DNA of 64,000 nucleotides from Raphanus sativus (Eukaryota > Streptophyta > Magnoliopsida > Brassicales > Brassicaceae), in the NCBI RefSeq assembly GCF_000801105.2, contig NC_079514.1:44086515-44150514 (forward strand), given 5' to 3'. Numbering within the stretch: position 1 is the first letter of the stretch; every line of letters starts with the position of its first letter. Of the stretch, positions 47,047 to 58,000 are shown piece by piece. A program made the position numbers and the translations under genes. The notes under the pieces are model-generated. The model was not told the origin of the DNA and did no database searches. It saw nothing but the letters and a program-made list of their open reading frames with translations.

Positions 47047-48585
47047 TGCAAGTTTCGTAGACGAGTTTTGTGGGCGAGTGACGTTTTATTTTTTAATCGA
47101 AACCTACGGCGATACGCCTACATTTGGAAAGGATCACTCAAGTCGGATTTTGGATATGATCTCGACAAGAAGGGAGAAATGATGGAATGAACGGTGACAC
47201 AAGAGGTGCGAAATCACTCTTGATACTACAAGAATTCGATGTGGCTTGATGTGACGCATAAGTCCAACAATCGAAGGTTTGTTTGCCAGGTGATAACCTC
47301 ACCAAGAAACAGAAAAGTTCTAAGCAAAGAATAAAAAGAGACGAACTCAAAGATAATAATAAAATCGATGTGTTATTTCATTTGGAAAAACTACATACTT
47401 ATAGAGTTTTGTAGTCAAATAGAATAAAGACATTTGTGGGAAAACAAGACATAGAAAATAAAAACATTGACTAGAATGTGATAAATCAGTCAAAGTGCGG
47501 AAATATATGAAGTCTGGTCAAGGTGACCCTTCGCCTACACGTCCAGGTTCATCCATGATAATCAGGTTCGATGCGGTAAGGAGTAGGACGTACGCGGGCT
47601 GATCCGGACGGTCCGTCGGGTGATCATCACGAACGAGTTGTGTACTGATTTGAGTTAAGTCTTCAGAAAACTTGAGAATCCTTGCCTTAGAGAATTGGGT
47701 GGAAGAAAAGTCCATGATGGCGTCAAAGGAATAGGCAAGGACGTTGGTTCGTTCATCGGGTTGTACGGTACAAACCAAACGGGTGAGAAGTGAGAAGTTG
47801 CGGTTGTTGTCTGATTCTGCTCGACCCAAGTGAAGTCTGGCTTGACTATCTGTCTTAGCTTATCGAGATGGTCGGGAAAGACGGTCTCCAGTTCGGTCAG
47901 TTCGGTCGCTTGATCGTGGATCCAGCCTTAGCTCCTTTCCAGATGTACGTGGGTCGATCTGGTACACGGCTCGGTCAGTCTGTCTGGTATGGGCGGATGG
48001 CTGTAATGTATTACTACTCACTCTACTTGGATATTGTTGTGTTCTAGTTTGGATTGAGATTTGTTGTCTGGGTTATGTTCAACTTGACTAGTTTTTCGGA
48101 TTAAGACTTTGTATTGTGGTACTTGTTTATCAATGAATATAAGATTTGATAAGATTTCAAATCCAATAGGGTCCGGTTTCTAGATAAATAACAACAAAAT
48201 TTAATGACACAAAACACTGCTACGAGATCGAAAAAATAGCGTGAACAAAATTACTATCATATTACAAACCACAATACATGAATTATGCGATCACAATATA
48301 TATAATAACTTCTAAAACTTGCTATCAAATATAATATATAGCTTCTTAAATACACGTTATTATAAATACCATTCAGTAATAGCAATCTACAAAAAACTAT
48401 CATATTGTAAAACTACAGTAGCTTTTAAGAAAATGCTATAATATAGGGGGACCTATTATAGCTCGGGCAGACATAACGGATTCAATAACGCTAACAAAAG
48501 TATATAATAGCTTTTTCTTTAGCTAAGAAAGGCCACTTTTCTTGTAGTTTCTAAAATATTTGATGTGTGAATTTATATTGTTTGC
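47047..48585. other. Unassigned repeat-like DNA
   Basis: The first part should be internal sequence of the minus-strand LTR element, but no coding motif is visible. ACTACAAGAATT at about 47225 and TTTTCTTGTAGT at about 48540 are inverted and could be the ends of a further CACTA-like or MITE element, without a confirmed target duplication. The ORF 47518-47829 has no recognised similarity. Confidence 0.35.
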
Positions 48586-49381
48586 AGTATTATAGCCCAT
48601 GTTCCAGCCTTGACTAACATATCATTTGAAATTATCACAGTAGAGAAGGGATTTTGTCGAATCTTAACTGTCTCTTATGTTTGGTCATAGTAATTGTCCG
48701 AACATTAGTACTCACTGGACGATGATCTGATCCATAGAACTGCCAAAAACTAGCCTGATTATGCAGGGTATTGTAACGTCCGAGCAGAGTTAGATGCTAC
48801 TCTATCTAAACCGACCACCATTTTCTGGTCACCAAGAGAACCGACCACCATTTTCTGGAATATCTGATATATCACAAAATTATATACATTCTGCAGACCT
48901 TGAAGTGTCCATTCATCATGTTTTCTACCACCCCCTCTTTTTATCATTGGAGAGAATTTCATTAAAGTCACCCATTAGCAACCAAGGTTCTTGTCTTAAT
49001 GTTACAATTCTCTCAAGTTTCTCCTATACTATATGGTGTTATTGAGGATTTGGATCACCAATAGGTTGCTTTTTCCAAAGGATAGCTAAGCATCCACTCT
49101 TACCAACAGCAGGGATGAACAAAATCACACATAACAATAGTTTCACACAGAAAGAAGATATCAGGAGACTCATCACAAACTATCTCCTTCAACCGAGGTT
49201 CAATCAGCAGCCCTCCTAAGCCTTGACAGGTCCAACTGCATATCTTCCTGGAAACATTGGGAGTATCGGGCTTCCCGCACCTCTGTAAATACTGTTTCCA
49301 TCCTCACCAGAATCATCAACATCATCCTTCCGTTTCGAACTAAGGTCCATCCGCTTTTTGTTCCTAGGAGGACCTTCAAGA
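48586..49381 (-). pseudogene. LINE relic: ORF1 end and ORF2 endonuclease start
   Basis: On the minus strand, after an ORF1-tail-like region (KRMDLSSKRKDDVDD near 49340), comes GLLIEPRLKEIVCDESPDIFFLCET (about 49205-49130), the start of a plant LINE endonuclease. Further on are GDFNEILSND-like (near 48960), CRLDRVASNSA-like (near 48810) and WFYGSDHRPVS-like (near 48730) motifs, all diagnostic of the APE-type endonuclease, in shifting frames. It continues across the CACTA insertion at 49382-52697. Confidence 0.82.
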
Positions 49382-52300
49382 CACTACAAGAAAACACGCC
49401 GATATCGAGGGGCTTTTTCCTCGGTATTTTCGTCGGAATAAGCGTATTCCGACGAAATACCGAGGAAAATGTCCCTCGAAAAAAACTCGTCGAAATTTCA
49501 TTTTCCATCGAAATTTCTCGAAATTTTGTGACGGAATTTCGAAGAAACATAATTCCGAGGAAATTTAGAGGACTGTCCTTCGTCGAAGAGGTCCTCGGAA
49601 TATATTGAGGAACAATTCCCTCGGTATATACCGAGGATTATACCGAAGGAAAAGACCTACGAAATTTTTCGAGGAACATGTCCCTCGGAAAATTTCGACG
49701 AACGGTGTTCCTCGAAAATTTTCGAGGAAAGCCGTTCGTCGAAATTTTCCGAGGGACAGGTTCCTCGAAAATTTTCGAGGGCTGCTTTCTCGAAAATTTT
49801 CGAGGAACCCTCCCTCGGAATATACCGAGGAACACTTCCTCGGTATATACCGAGGACATCTGTTCCTCGGAATATTCCGAAAATTAAATTTTTAAAAAAT
49901 AATATTTTTTTAAAAAAATAATATTTTTAAATTTATATTCGTAAATATAAAATTAAAATTTAAATTAAAAACATATTATTTAAAATTCAAAGTCATACAA
50001 ACGAAAAGAAAACATTTAGAGTTTTTGAAATAAATTAAACTACGGGGTTTGGAAGTCCGGGTCTGGCATGTTCGGGAAGTCGACGTTGGCGTTCGGGTTC
50101 ATGCTCCTCATCATCGCCATCATTTGCTCGTTCAGCTTCCTCTGTGCCTCCCAGCCCGCCTCTTGACTCGCCACCATGGACTCCAGCGCAGATATGCGAG
50201 CATCCTTGTCCCTCATCTGGCTCAGAAGGACTTCTTGATCAACATAGGACGGTGGTGGTGCAGAAGCAGACGGAACCGAGGGAGACCGACGAGCCAAACC
50301 GAACAAACGGCCCTTCTTCTTTGGAACCGACTGAAAAAGAAAGTGTAAATTTAAATAATATAAAAATTTAAATAATATAAAAATGGATTGAACTTTAAAA
50401 AATGAACTTACCGCTTCAACGATTTGGTTGATCCGAACCCGAGGCAAGCCGGTCGATCCCGTCGAATCGTCATCCTCGGTTTGAAGCTGAGACACTTCCT
50501 GTTCCATCTGACTGTCGATGAGGGTGACCACATCCCTCACAACACCATCATCAATCTCGCCGGTCTTCTTGTTGGTATACGCCGTCTTTATTAGGCGGAG
50601 ATGATCAACCGGCTCCCCCTCATTTTCTTGCGCCTTGAAAAAAACATAAATTAAACAAACATTAGTAATTAAAAGAAATGCACAAAAAAATATTAGAATC
50701 TTAAATAATATAATAAAAACCGACAAGCTTACCAAGCGATCTCCCAGACTGGCTAAAGACTGAGCACCCAAGTTATGGACGTACATGCCCTTCCCCTTAC
50801 GGTCGCTCTTGCGGTTGGTGGAGTTGGTGGAAGAAGTTGCTCTGACTTCGTTCTTACTCCAATGCTCACTCAACTCCCGCCAGACCGTCGGGTCCATCCC
50901 CTTTGGAACCTTTAAAAAAAAATTGTTAAATAAATAAAAAAATATTTTAAAAAATAAAAAAATTGTATCATAAATAAAAACGAACCTTGTTTATTTCCCA
51001 CTTCTTCTTCCACGAGTGCATCTGCTTCCCATAGTTGTCCATAACTTTATGGACGAAGTGGTAATAGATAAACAACGTATCATCGGCATTCCAGTTGAAT
51101 TGTTGCTGAAAATAAAACACAATTAGTAGAAAATTAATATTAAAGATGAAAAAAATAAGTAAAAAATAAGTAAAAAATAGAAAACTTACCGCAAACTGTT
51201 GAAACCACATATGCTGCTTCTCGAGAGGGAAGTCGGTGAAAGTCGGATGTCCATTGTCGAGGGACGAGTACATCATACTGTTGATCCATCCGCTGATCCC
51301 GTTCCCGGATTGGAAATGTTTCCACGCTTTTGCATCTGAGGGATGTCTAATCTCACCATCTGTTGAGTGCTCCGCATGCCATCTCATTCGTTGCGCTGTG
51401 CGTTCTGAAAGATACAACCTCTGCAACCTTTCCGTCAAAGGCAAATACCACATCCTTTTATATGGCACTGGAACTCTTCCACTCGTATCTTTATAACGAG
51501 GCTTCCCACAAAATTTGCATGTAGTCCGCTGATCATCCGCCCTCCAATAAATCATGCAGTTATCGCTGCATACATCTATTACCTGATAAGATAAACCAAC
51601 CCCAGCTACGAGTTTTTGAACCTCGTAGTATGAACCTGGAGCTACATTATCCTCAGGTAGAATACCTTTAACAAAATTAGCTATCGCATCCACACAGTCT
51701 TCAGCCAAGTTATAATCTGTTTTAATGCCCATCAGTCTCATAGCAGATGATAAAGCTGAATGCCCATCTCTGCAACCTTCGTACAATGGTTGCTTTCCAG
51801 CATCCAACATTTCATAAAATCTCCTAGCTTCTGCATTGGGTAAATCTTCCCCTCTAAAATGATCATTTATCATCTGCTCAGTACCTACACCATAATCTAC
51901 ATCCGCCCTAATTGGTTCTTCTAATCTAACCGCCGGCTGAGGTTCACTAGTACTACCAAGTTCATAATCAGTTTCCCCATGATGATACCAAATTTTGTAA
52001 CTTCGTGTAAACCCACTCAATAATAGATGAGTCCAAACATCCCACTCTTTAATAACTTTTCTATTTTTACAATTAGAGCAAGGACATCTTAACTTACCTG
52101 TTTTTGCTTCCGGTTGTTGGCGAGCTACCCTCATGAACTCGATTATACCTTGATTGTATTCTTTCGTAAGCAATCTCGTGTCCGGATCCAAATGAGGACG
52201 ATCCATCCAAGAACGAAAATAATTTGAAGAAGACATGTTTTTTTGGAATCAAATTCGTGAGACTAGGAGAGAAGAAGAAAAGAAATGGAGTGAATGAAGA

Positions 52301-52697
52301 GGAAGAGGGGTGGCTGTATTTATAGATGAAATTGTCCCGGCATACTGAGGAAATTTCGAGGAAATTTCGAGGGAAACAGCCATCTCCTCGAAATTTCCTC
52401 GAAATAGTTTAAATCCCCAACGGCTCTCCCAACGGCTCTCTAACGGCTACAAGATGTCGTCGAAATATTAGAAATATCCGTCGATTGTTTCCGACGACCC
52501 TGGTTTCCTCGGTATTCCCTCGAAAAATACCGAGGAAGTTGGTCTTCCTCGAAATTTCCTCAAAAAATAGTGAGGAAATTTCGAGGAAACCCCATTTCTT
52601 GGTTTCCTCGGTATTTCCTCGATATTTTGTCAGAAATTTTCGAGGAACTCATTTTCCCTCGGTATTTCCCTCAGAATCTGCGTGTTTTCTTGTAGTG
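49382..52697. mobile_element. Complete CACTA element with 3-bp TSD AGA
   Basis: Begins CACTACAAGAAAACACGC (18 bp) and ends with its exact inverse at 52697, flanked by AGA at 49379-49381 and 52698-52700. Length 3316 bp. Subterminal regions (49400-49880 and 52330-52670) are packed with palindromic TCCTCGGAATATACCGAGGA- and CTCGAAAATTTTCGAGG-type motifs, the likely binding sites of the TNPA-like protein. It encodes one spliced gene on the minus strand and is inserted in a LINE. Confidence 0.95.
50040..52236 (-). CDS. Chimeric CACTA protein: TNPD N-terminus fused to TNPA-like protein
   Basis: Five exons on the minus strand (52236-51190, 51105-50986, 50909-50733, 50633-50412, 50330-50040), all GT-AG and phase 0, give 618 residues without a stop. 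Residues 1-about 90 are the transposase-associated domain ([30 protein letters not shown]). Residues 130-309 match the TNPD linker with a Cys motif ([19 protein letters not shown]) up to DAKAWKHFQ. There the TNP2 catalytic domain, DUF4218 and DUF4216 are missing, and at about residue 310 it passes in frame into a TNPA/Transposase_24-like protein ([59 protein letters not shown]-terminal coiled coil). The catalytic region is absent, so it cannot cut DNA. It might still bind subterminal repeats and act as a repressor or helper; this is inference. Confidence 0.85.
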
Positions 52698-52700
52698 AGA

Positions 52701-53890
52701 GCAGCCTCCATGTCCTCTTGTTTCCTCCTAATAGTTTCAAGATGTTTTTCAAAGATTGCATAAAAATCAATAGGCTGTTCTTCATGTACCTTAGCCGCTC
52801 ATTACCTTGCTTCAAAGTACCGTGAATGTTCAGCCAACAGGTCCTGATTAAGATTCACATTGGTAGCATTTGTACTCGGATCACCAACTTCCGCAACCGA
52901 AACCTGATCATTTTCCTCCTCTGGAAGAACTCCATCACCATTAAAGACTCATCATCATCATCATTTTCCTCATCATCATCCTTTTCATTGTCATCATCAT
53001 GATCAACATGCAGTGAACACTCTGTATGATCATGAGTGAGCATTCCGCTAACACGGCAGAAATCCCTAAGCCTTTCGTATTTGAACGTGAGCATTGTGTT
53101 CTCCATTTGGCCAAAGTGAATTCCTCTGAAAGAGCAGAGGGTGATCGGTATTCCAAAGTATCCGCGCACGAAAAAAGTCGACTCTAGCGGTTGAATTCTC
53201 ATAGTAGTCAACATCAACAAACGGTTCTAGGATATCTCCAATAAAGCGGATCATTGGATTTGTAAGATACTGCAAAGGGATTCCTCTTATTTGAATCCAG
53301 AAAGGAATCACTTCTGATGCATCATTAAAAAGATTTGGAGGCAATCGATGAAGAGTAACCATCCAAACTGCAAAACTCCAAAGGCTACGACGAAGAATTA
53401 GATTCATTTTCTCTTCAGAGGGAAACGAGAATTGAATCTTATCTGGTCCAATATCACGACCAATCACCGATTCAGCCACTCCCCACATACAAGGAAATTG
53501 AAGCGCCAAGGCTCGAAGATTTTGCATGCGAGGATTGAGACGCATCACCATGATCATAAAAGGATTCAAAGACGGCGCTTCATCCAATACTTCCGCCAGA
53601 AGCACAATTAGTTCATCGGCCAAGGATAAGGTTTTGTAAACAATTCATCATAGTCTCAGTCTTTTCTTTGAGATTACCAATAACCCAAAAGATTGGAATA
53701 TATAGAACCCTAACCATGGCGGTTCCCAAATTTGATTTTCCAAAAGCCACAACTGAAACCGCCAGGCACTAACGCCAACGGACTGAAACTGGTATCAACT
53801 GCCCCCATAATCTCGGAAACGTGAAGCAGAAGTTGACTCTCACGATGATAGAAATCGAAATTCGAAATCGCTACAGAAATCTCCTCTGTA
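52701..53890 (-). pseudogene. LINE ORF1 relic (DUF4283-type)
   Basis: Minus-strand reading from about 53623: SLNPFMIMVMRLNPRMQNLR, SVIGRDIGPDKIQFSFPSEE, RRSLWSFAVWMVTLHRLPP, VIPFWIQIRGIPLQYLTNP, FFRARILWNTDHPLLFQRN. This is the DUF4283 domain of plant LINE ORF1, normally an RNA-binding chaperone. After a frame change near 53090 an Asp/Glu/Met-rich low-complexity region follows to the CACTA insertion at 52697. No intact start; the region 53640-53890 looks like 5' leader. Confidence 0.85.
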
Positions 53891-54150
53891 ACCGTTTTTT
53901 TTTTGTATTCACAGAAAATTATTTAAGTGATCAAAACTATTAAAATAATATAAATTTATAATAAATATAATTATAGTTATTAATGATGTGTTATTTAGCG
54001 GGACAATTGACTCAACAATTAAATATGTTTCATCTGACATAAAAATTGATTTAGTGACTAATTCACTATTATTAACAGTTTTGCTTGATCAAGAGAATAT
54101 ATAATATTGGCCACAGTTATGTAGATATAAATTACTACATAATTTTGGTG
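53891..54150. other. AT-rich intergenic DNA
   Basis: No feature recognised. Confidence 0.4.
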
Positions 54151-54874
54151 TTTGAGCTAGGTCTGGGCATTTTTCCCGGACCCGAGGACCCGACCCGGAA
54201 CCGACTCGAAAATAGCTGATCCGGAACAGATCCGAAAATTTATAAGTACTTTTTGGATCTTAAATATCTTTTACCAGAAAGAACCGGACCGAAAATAACC
54301 AACTCAAATAGATCTGGATCCGAAAAGAACCGATCTGAATTGACCCGACCTGATAAGAACCGATTTGTATCCGACTTAAAAATATGTATATCCAAAACTA
54401 TGATTTTGTGTTCTATTATATATATATATATATATATATATATTTTAGTTGAAATATCTTTTGTTAACAATATTTTTATTATTTTGTAACATTTTCAAGT
54501 AACATGAAGTTTTAAAATCTAGAGTTTAAAATGTATTATTTTAATTATTAATAGTTTAATTTAAGTTATTTTTGTAAAATTTTAGATATATATAACAAAT
54601 ATTAACTAAATATAGTATATCATGTCTTTTTCAAATCCTAAATATCTGAACCTGATCGGGATCCGATATAGACCAGAAATATTTTTGGGTATTTTACAGG
54701 TATTAGAATTAAAGATCCGAATTGACTCGGACCCGAAAAGACCCGACTTGGAACCGACTCGAAAAATTATAGATACCTATATGGGTCCAAATTTCCAGGA
54801 TACGAAAGATCCGGACCCGAAAAACTCCTGACCCGAACTGATTCGAGGACCCGGATGGCAAGGCCTAGTTTGAG
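54151..54874. mobile_element. MITE-like element rich in GACCCGA motifs, TSD TTTGAG
   Basis: Element 54157-54868 starts CTAGGTCTGGGCA and ends with the approximate inverse of CTAGGCCTTGCCATC. TTTGAG flanks both sides (54151-54156 and 54869-54874). The ends consist of repeated GGACCCGAA / CCGACTCGAAAA motifs, a sequence type common in Brassicaceae repeats. An (AT)n run at 54417-54442 is inside. No credible gene. Confidence 0.65.
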
Positions 54875-55071
54875 CTTAGACATAATTGTCGTAGTTTTGT
54901 TTTTTTTCTCTTGTGCATCTATGTTAGGTACTTAAAATACCAAACATTGTATTCGCACGTTTTAATACTCTTATCGATAAAAGGAGCCAGTTATAAAACA
55001 GAATACAATTCATTACCAAAGTAGACAATACAATTAAACAGTCAGTCACTGAATAAAAAAAGAAAAGAGAG
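54875..55071 (+). promoter_or_regulatory. Upstream region of the CSLA gene
   Basis: Only about 200 bp separate the MITE-like element from the CSLA start codon, so the proximal promoter is short and bordered by repeat DNA. No clear TATA box was assigned; AAAAGAAAAGAGAG directly precedes the ATG. Confidence 0.4.
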
Positions 55072-58000
55072 ATGGTTCTGCTCCTGAAACCTCTCATTTT
55101 CCTACACGATTTATCTCTTGCCCTCCTCACGGTAATGGTACGCAAGCATCTCTCTATCTTTGTCTCTCTCGCTCTCTCTTTTTTTTTTGTAACATGCATA
55201 TACCACCCAAATTTGTAAGCCGATGCATATATATATATATATATATATTGTAACACGTTCCTGCCGCTTTGGTTTTTCAACCATGGTGTTTGGTTTATAA
55301 ATTGACGTTCAGCAATAAGTAAAGATGTATTTTTCTTAAATCAACTCAACACCTTCAGGTCAAACGAGAAATGAATTAAGTTCTCATTTGGGTTTGACAA
55401 CTGTACTTAAGACAAATATAATTTTTTAACTTCTATTTTCCCATGTAATCGCAGTTGCAGAAATATCGTTTAAAATAGTCAAAAACGATGACATGTAATG
55501 TGAATCTAGTTCTCATTGGAACATAGCTAAAAATTCTCATAAATTTCATACAAATTTTACGCTGAGATTGTTTTATTTTTTTGTTGATATTATTTGTCTA
55601 TCTCTTAGTTCCACGGAGAAGGTCTTAAAGCATCCGTGGATGGAGTGCGGACAGGCATGTACACTATGTGGAGTTCTACGAGGAGTACACTCATAGTTCC
55701 AGTGTTCACGTGTTTAGTGGCTTTGTGTTTGATCATCTCATTCTTAGTTTCCATAGAGAGTGTTTATATGAATCTCGTAATCCTCTACGTCAAGCTGTTT
55801 GACCGCAAACCAGAGAAAGTCTACAAATGGGAGAAAATGCAGGAAGATATGGAGCTAGGTCACCAAAACTACCCAGTGGTTCTTATCCAGATCCCAATGT
55901 ACAACGAACGAGAGGTTCAAAATTTACCAATACCCTTTTGTTTATGATATATATATATATATGCCTATGTAACATGCATTAACTTTTAGGAATCAGGATC
56001 AGCGTTTCGGTAAAAAATTAAGATTAAAAATCGACAATGGTGAAAACGTTGGCTCCACCATTTGAGTGGACTACCATAATCTTTCCAAACTGTCTTGTAT
56101 TTTTCCAAAGATTCTTGATGACTAAGACGACAAAAAATCAGCTGGGACTGTATATAACAGCTAATATTTTGTATATAATTTTATTCAACTAATAGTGAAT
56201 GTACTAATTTCACATGGTTCAGTATTTTTTTGGGTCGATAAGTTTTTGCCATATATTCTACTGAAAAATTCAGTAAGGTTATTGCAACATATGTTTAAAT
56301 TCGTAAAAATGTCAGATAACCTATATATTATTTACAAATATTAGGAAAATAGCTATATGATTTATTAACATATATATTCCCGCCTAGAAGCCTATTAGTC
56401 CGTCTAGACACTAGAACCTTATTATCAAATGCTTTAGTTGATCATCTAGAAGTTGCTTAATTATCGGTTGTTACTATTTAGATCCAGAATACACCACAAA
56501 AATAAAATTCACACGTGATCGATCAGTCATTATCATATATTCTTTTCATAATCTGTCTTTTGTGCAAATAGGTTGAGTCCACTCGTTTCTCTCTAGATAT
56601 GTTTATATCAACATATACACCCACACTATCTGTTCTCTCATGTCCTTTAGCATATAAGTTGATCGTTTTTACTTTCAAATGTTTTCAATGTGTGATATAT
56701 TAACTATGTTTTATAACATCTTATTTTTGAATCTGCAGGTATTTGAATTATCTATTGGTGCTGCATGCAGACTAATGTGGCCATCGGATCGACTAATCGT
56801 TCAAGTTTTAGACGATTCCACCGATCCAGACATCATGGTTCGTTCTTAATCACCTTCCAACAATTGTCTATATGGTACATCTCATCTATGGGCGATGATC
56901 TGGTGTACTTGATATAGGGTACTTCGGGGCTATAATTTGGCATGAGTGTTTCATATGGTGTGTGCTGCACCCAACAACTTTATACTCCTTGGGATTTGCC
57001 AGGCTTTAGCTCGGCTCATCTGAGTTAGAAAATAATGCATTCTCAAAATTTGGGAAGAACTCGACGGGATGAGATAGCCCACTTGGTAAGGGCCTTGGGG
57101 GCCAATTGTCATGCCCCCGGGTTCGACGCCAGGCGGGGGAACTACTTTTCTGTGTCACCAGCGGTATTGGGTGTTGGACCTTGTCTTTCGCCCAGGTAAT
57201 ACCCTCCCGGGTGAAGTGGATCGCTGCCTGACCGGATCTTGGGGAATGACCCACGAAGTGGGGAACCCCAAGATTATCAAAAAAAAAATAATTGGGAAGA
57301 ACTAACATATTTTATAATACAAAAGGTATATTTATATTATTATAATATATCACTCGAAGAGATGATAAATAATTTTTAGAAATAAGTTAGAAATAATCGA
57401 TCTCTATTTTTTTCTCCCTTCCCCAAATCCTTTTCTCCACGCCACCACCTGTAGTGGCCATCGGTGGTCTCTAACTGTCTGTCGCCACCCCAACTTGCTT
57501 CTTTTATACAATCTTATCATGTCGAGCTCGACACCCTCGTCCTCTTTGCTTCATAAACTCTAGTTCTTCGTCTAGATAGCGGCCAGAAAAATGGTTTTCG
57601 GTGTGTACCCAGTTCCCCCGTGGTGACGACGAGTTCATGGATAGCAGGAATCAGACTTTAAGGTAAGTCTAGTGTAACGCCTCGACCGCCTATAGCTAAT
57701 GGATAATGGGCCACCCACACCCGCCCTCTCGGCCTTTGGGTCCCATACCGTTCCAACAGTCGGTCTGTTAATTTTTCCAAGGCTCAAAATCATTGTTTAC
57801 TGACCCTGCAATCACCACCCAACCTATCTCGTGCTTTGGCCTCACTTACACGGTATCGCGAATGACTTCCCGATAGGTCACCCATCCTTTCACTACTCCA
57901 GCCCAAGCACGCTTATCTCTGGAATTCTAAACAGATGTGTGAGGGAAAAAGTAAGTCAACTTTGGTGACATAGGTAGCCAAATCAATTTTCTTAATCCTT

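Noticed and set aside
52855..53220. Asp/Glu/Met-rich minus-strand ORFs as a separate acidic protein
   Set aside because: They are the low-complexity tail of the decayed LINE ORF1, following the DUF4283-like domain after a frame change.
54253..54831. Small ORFs with DPKRPDLEPTR-like sequence
   Set aside because: They translate GACCCGA-type terminal repeats of a MITE-like element, with no gene structure.
57006..57308. ORFs on both strands around the SINE
   Set aside because: The segment is explained by the SINE with its A and B boxes, A-rich tail and 12-bp target duplication.
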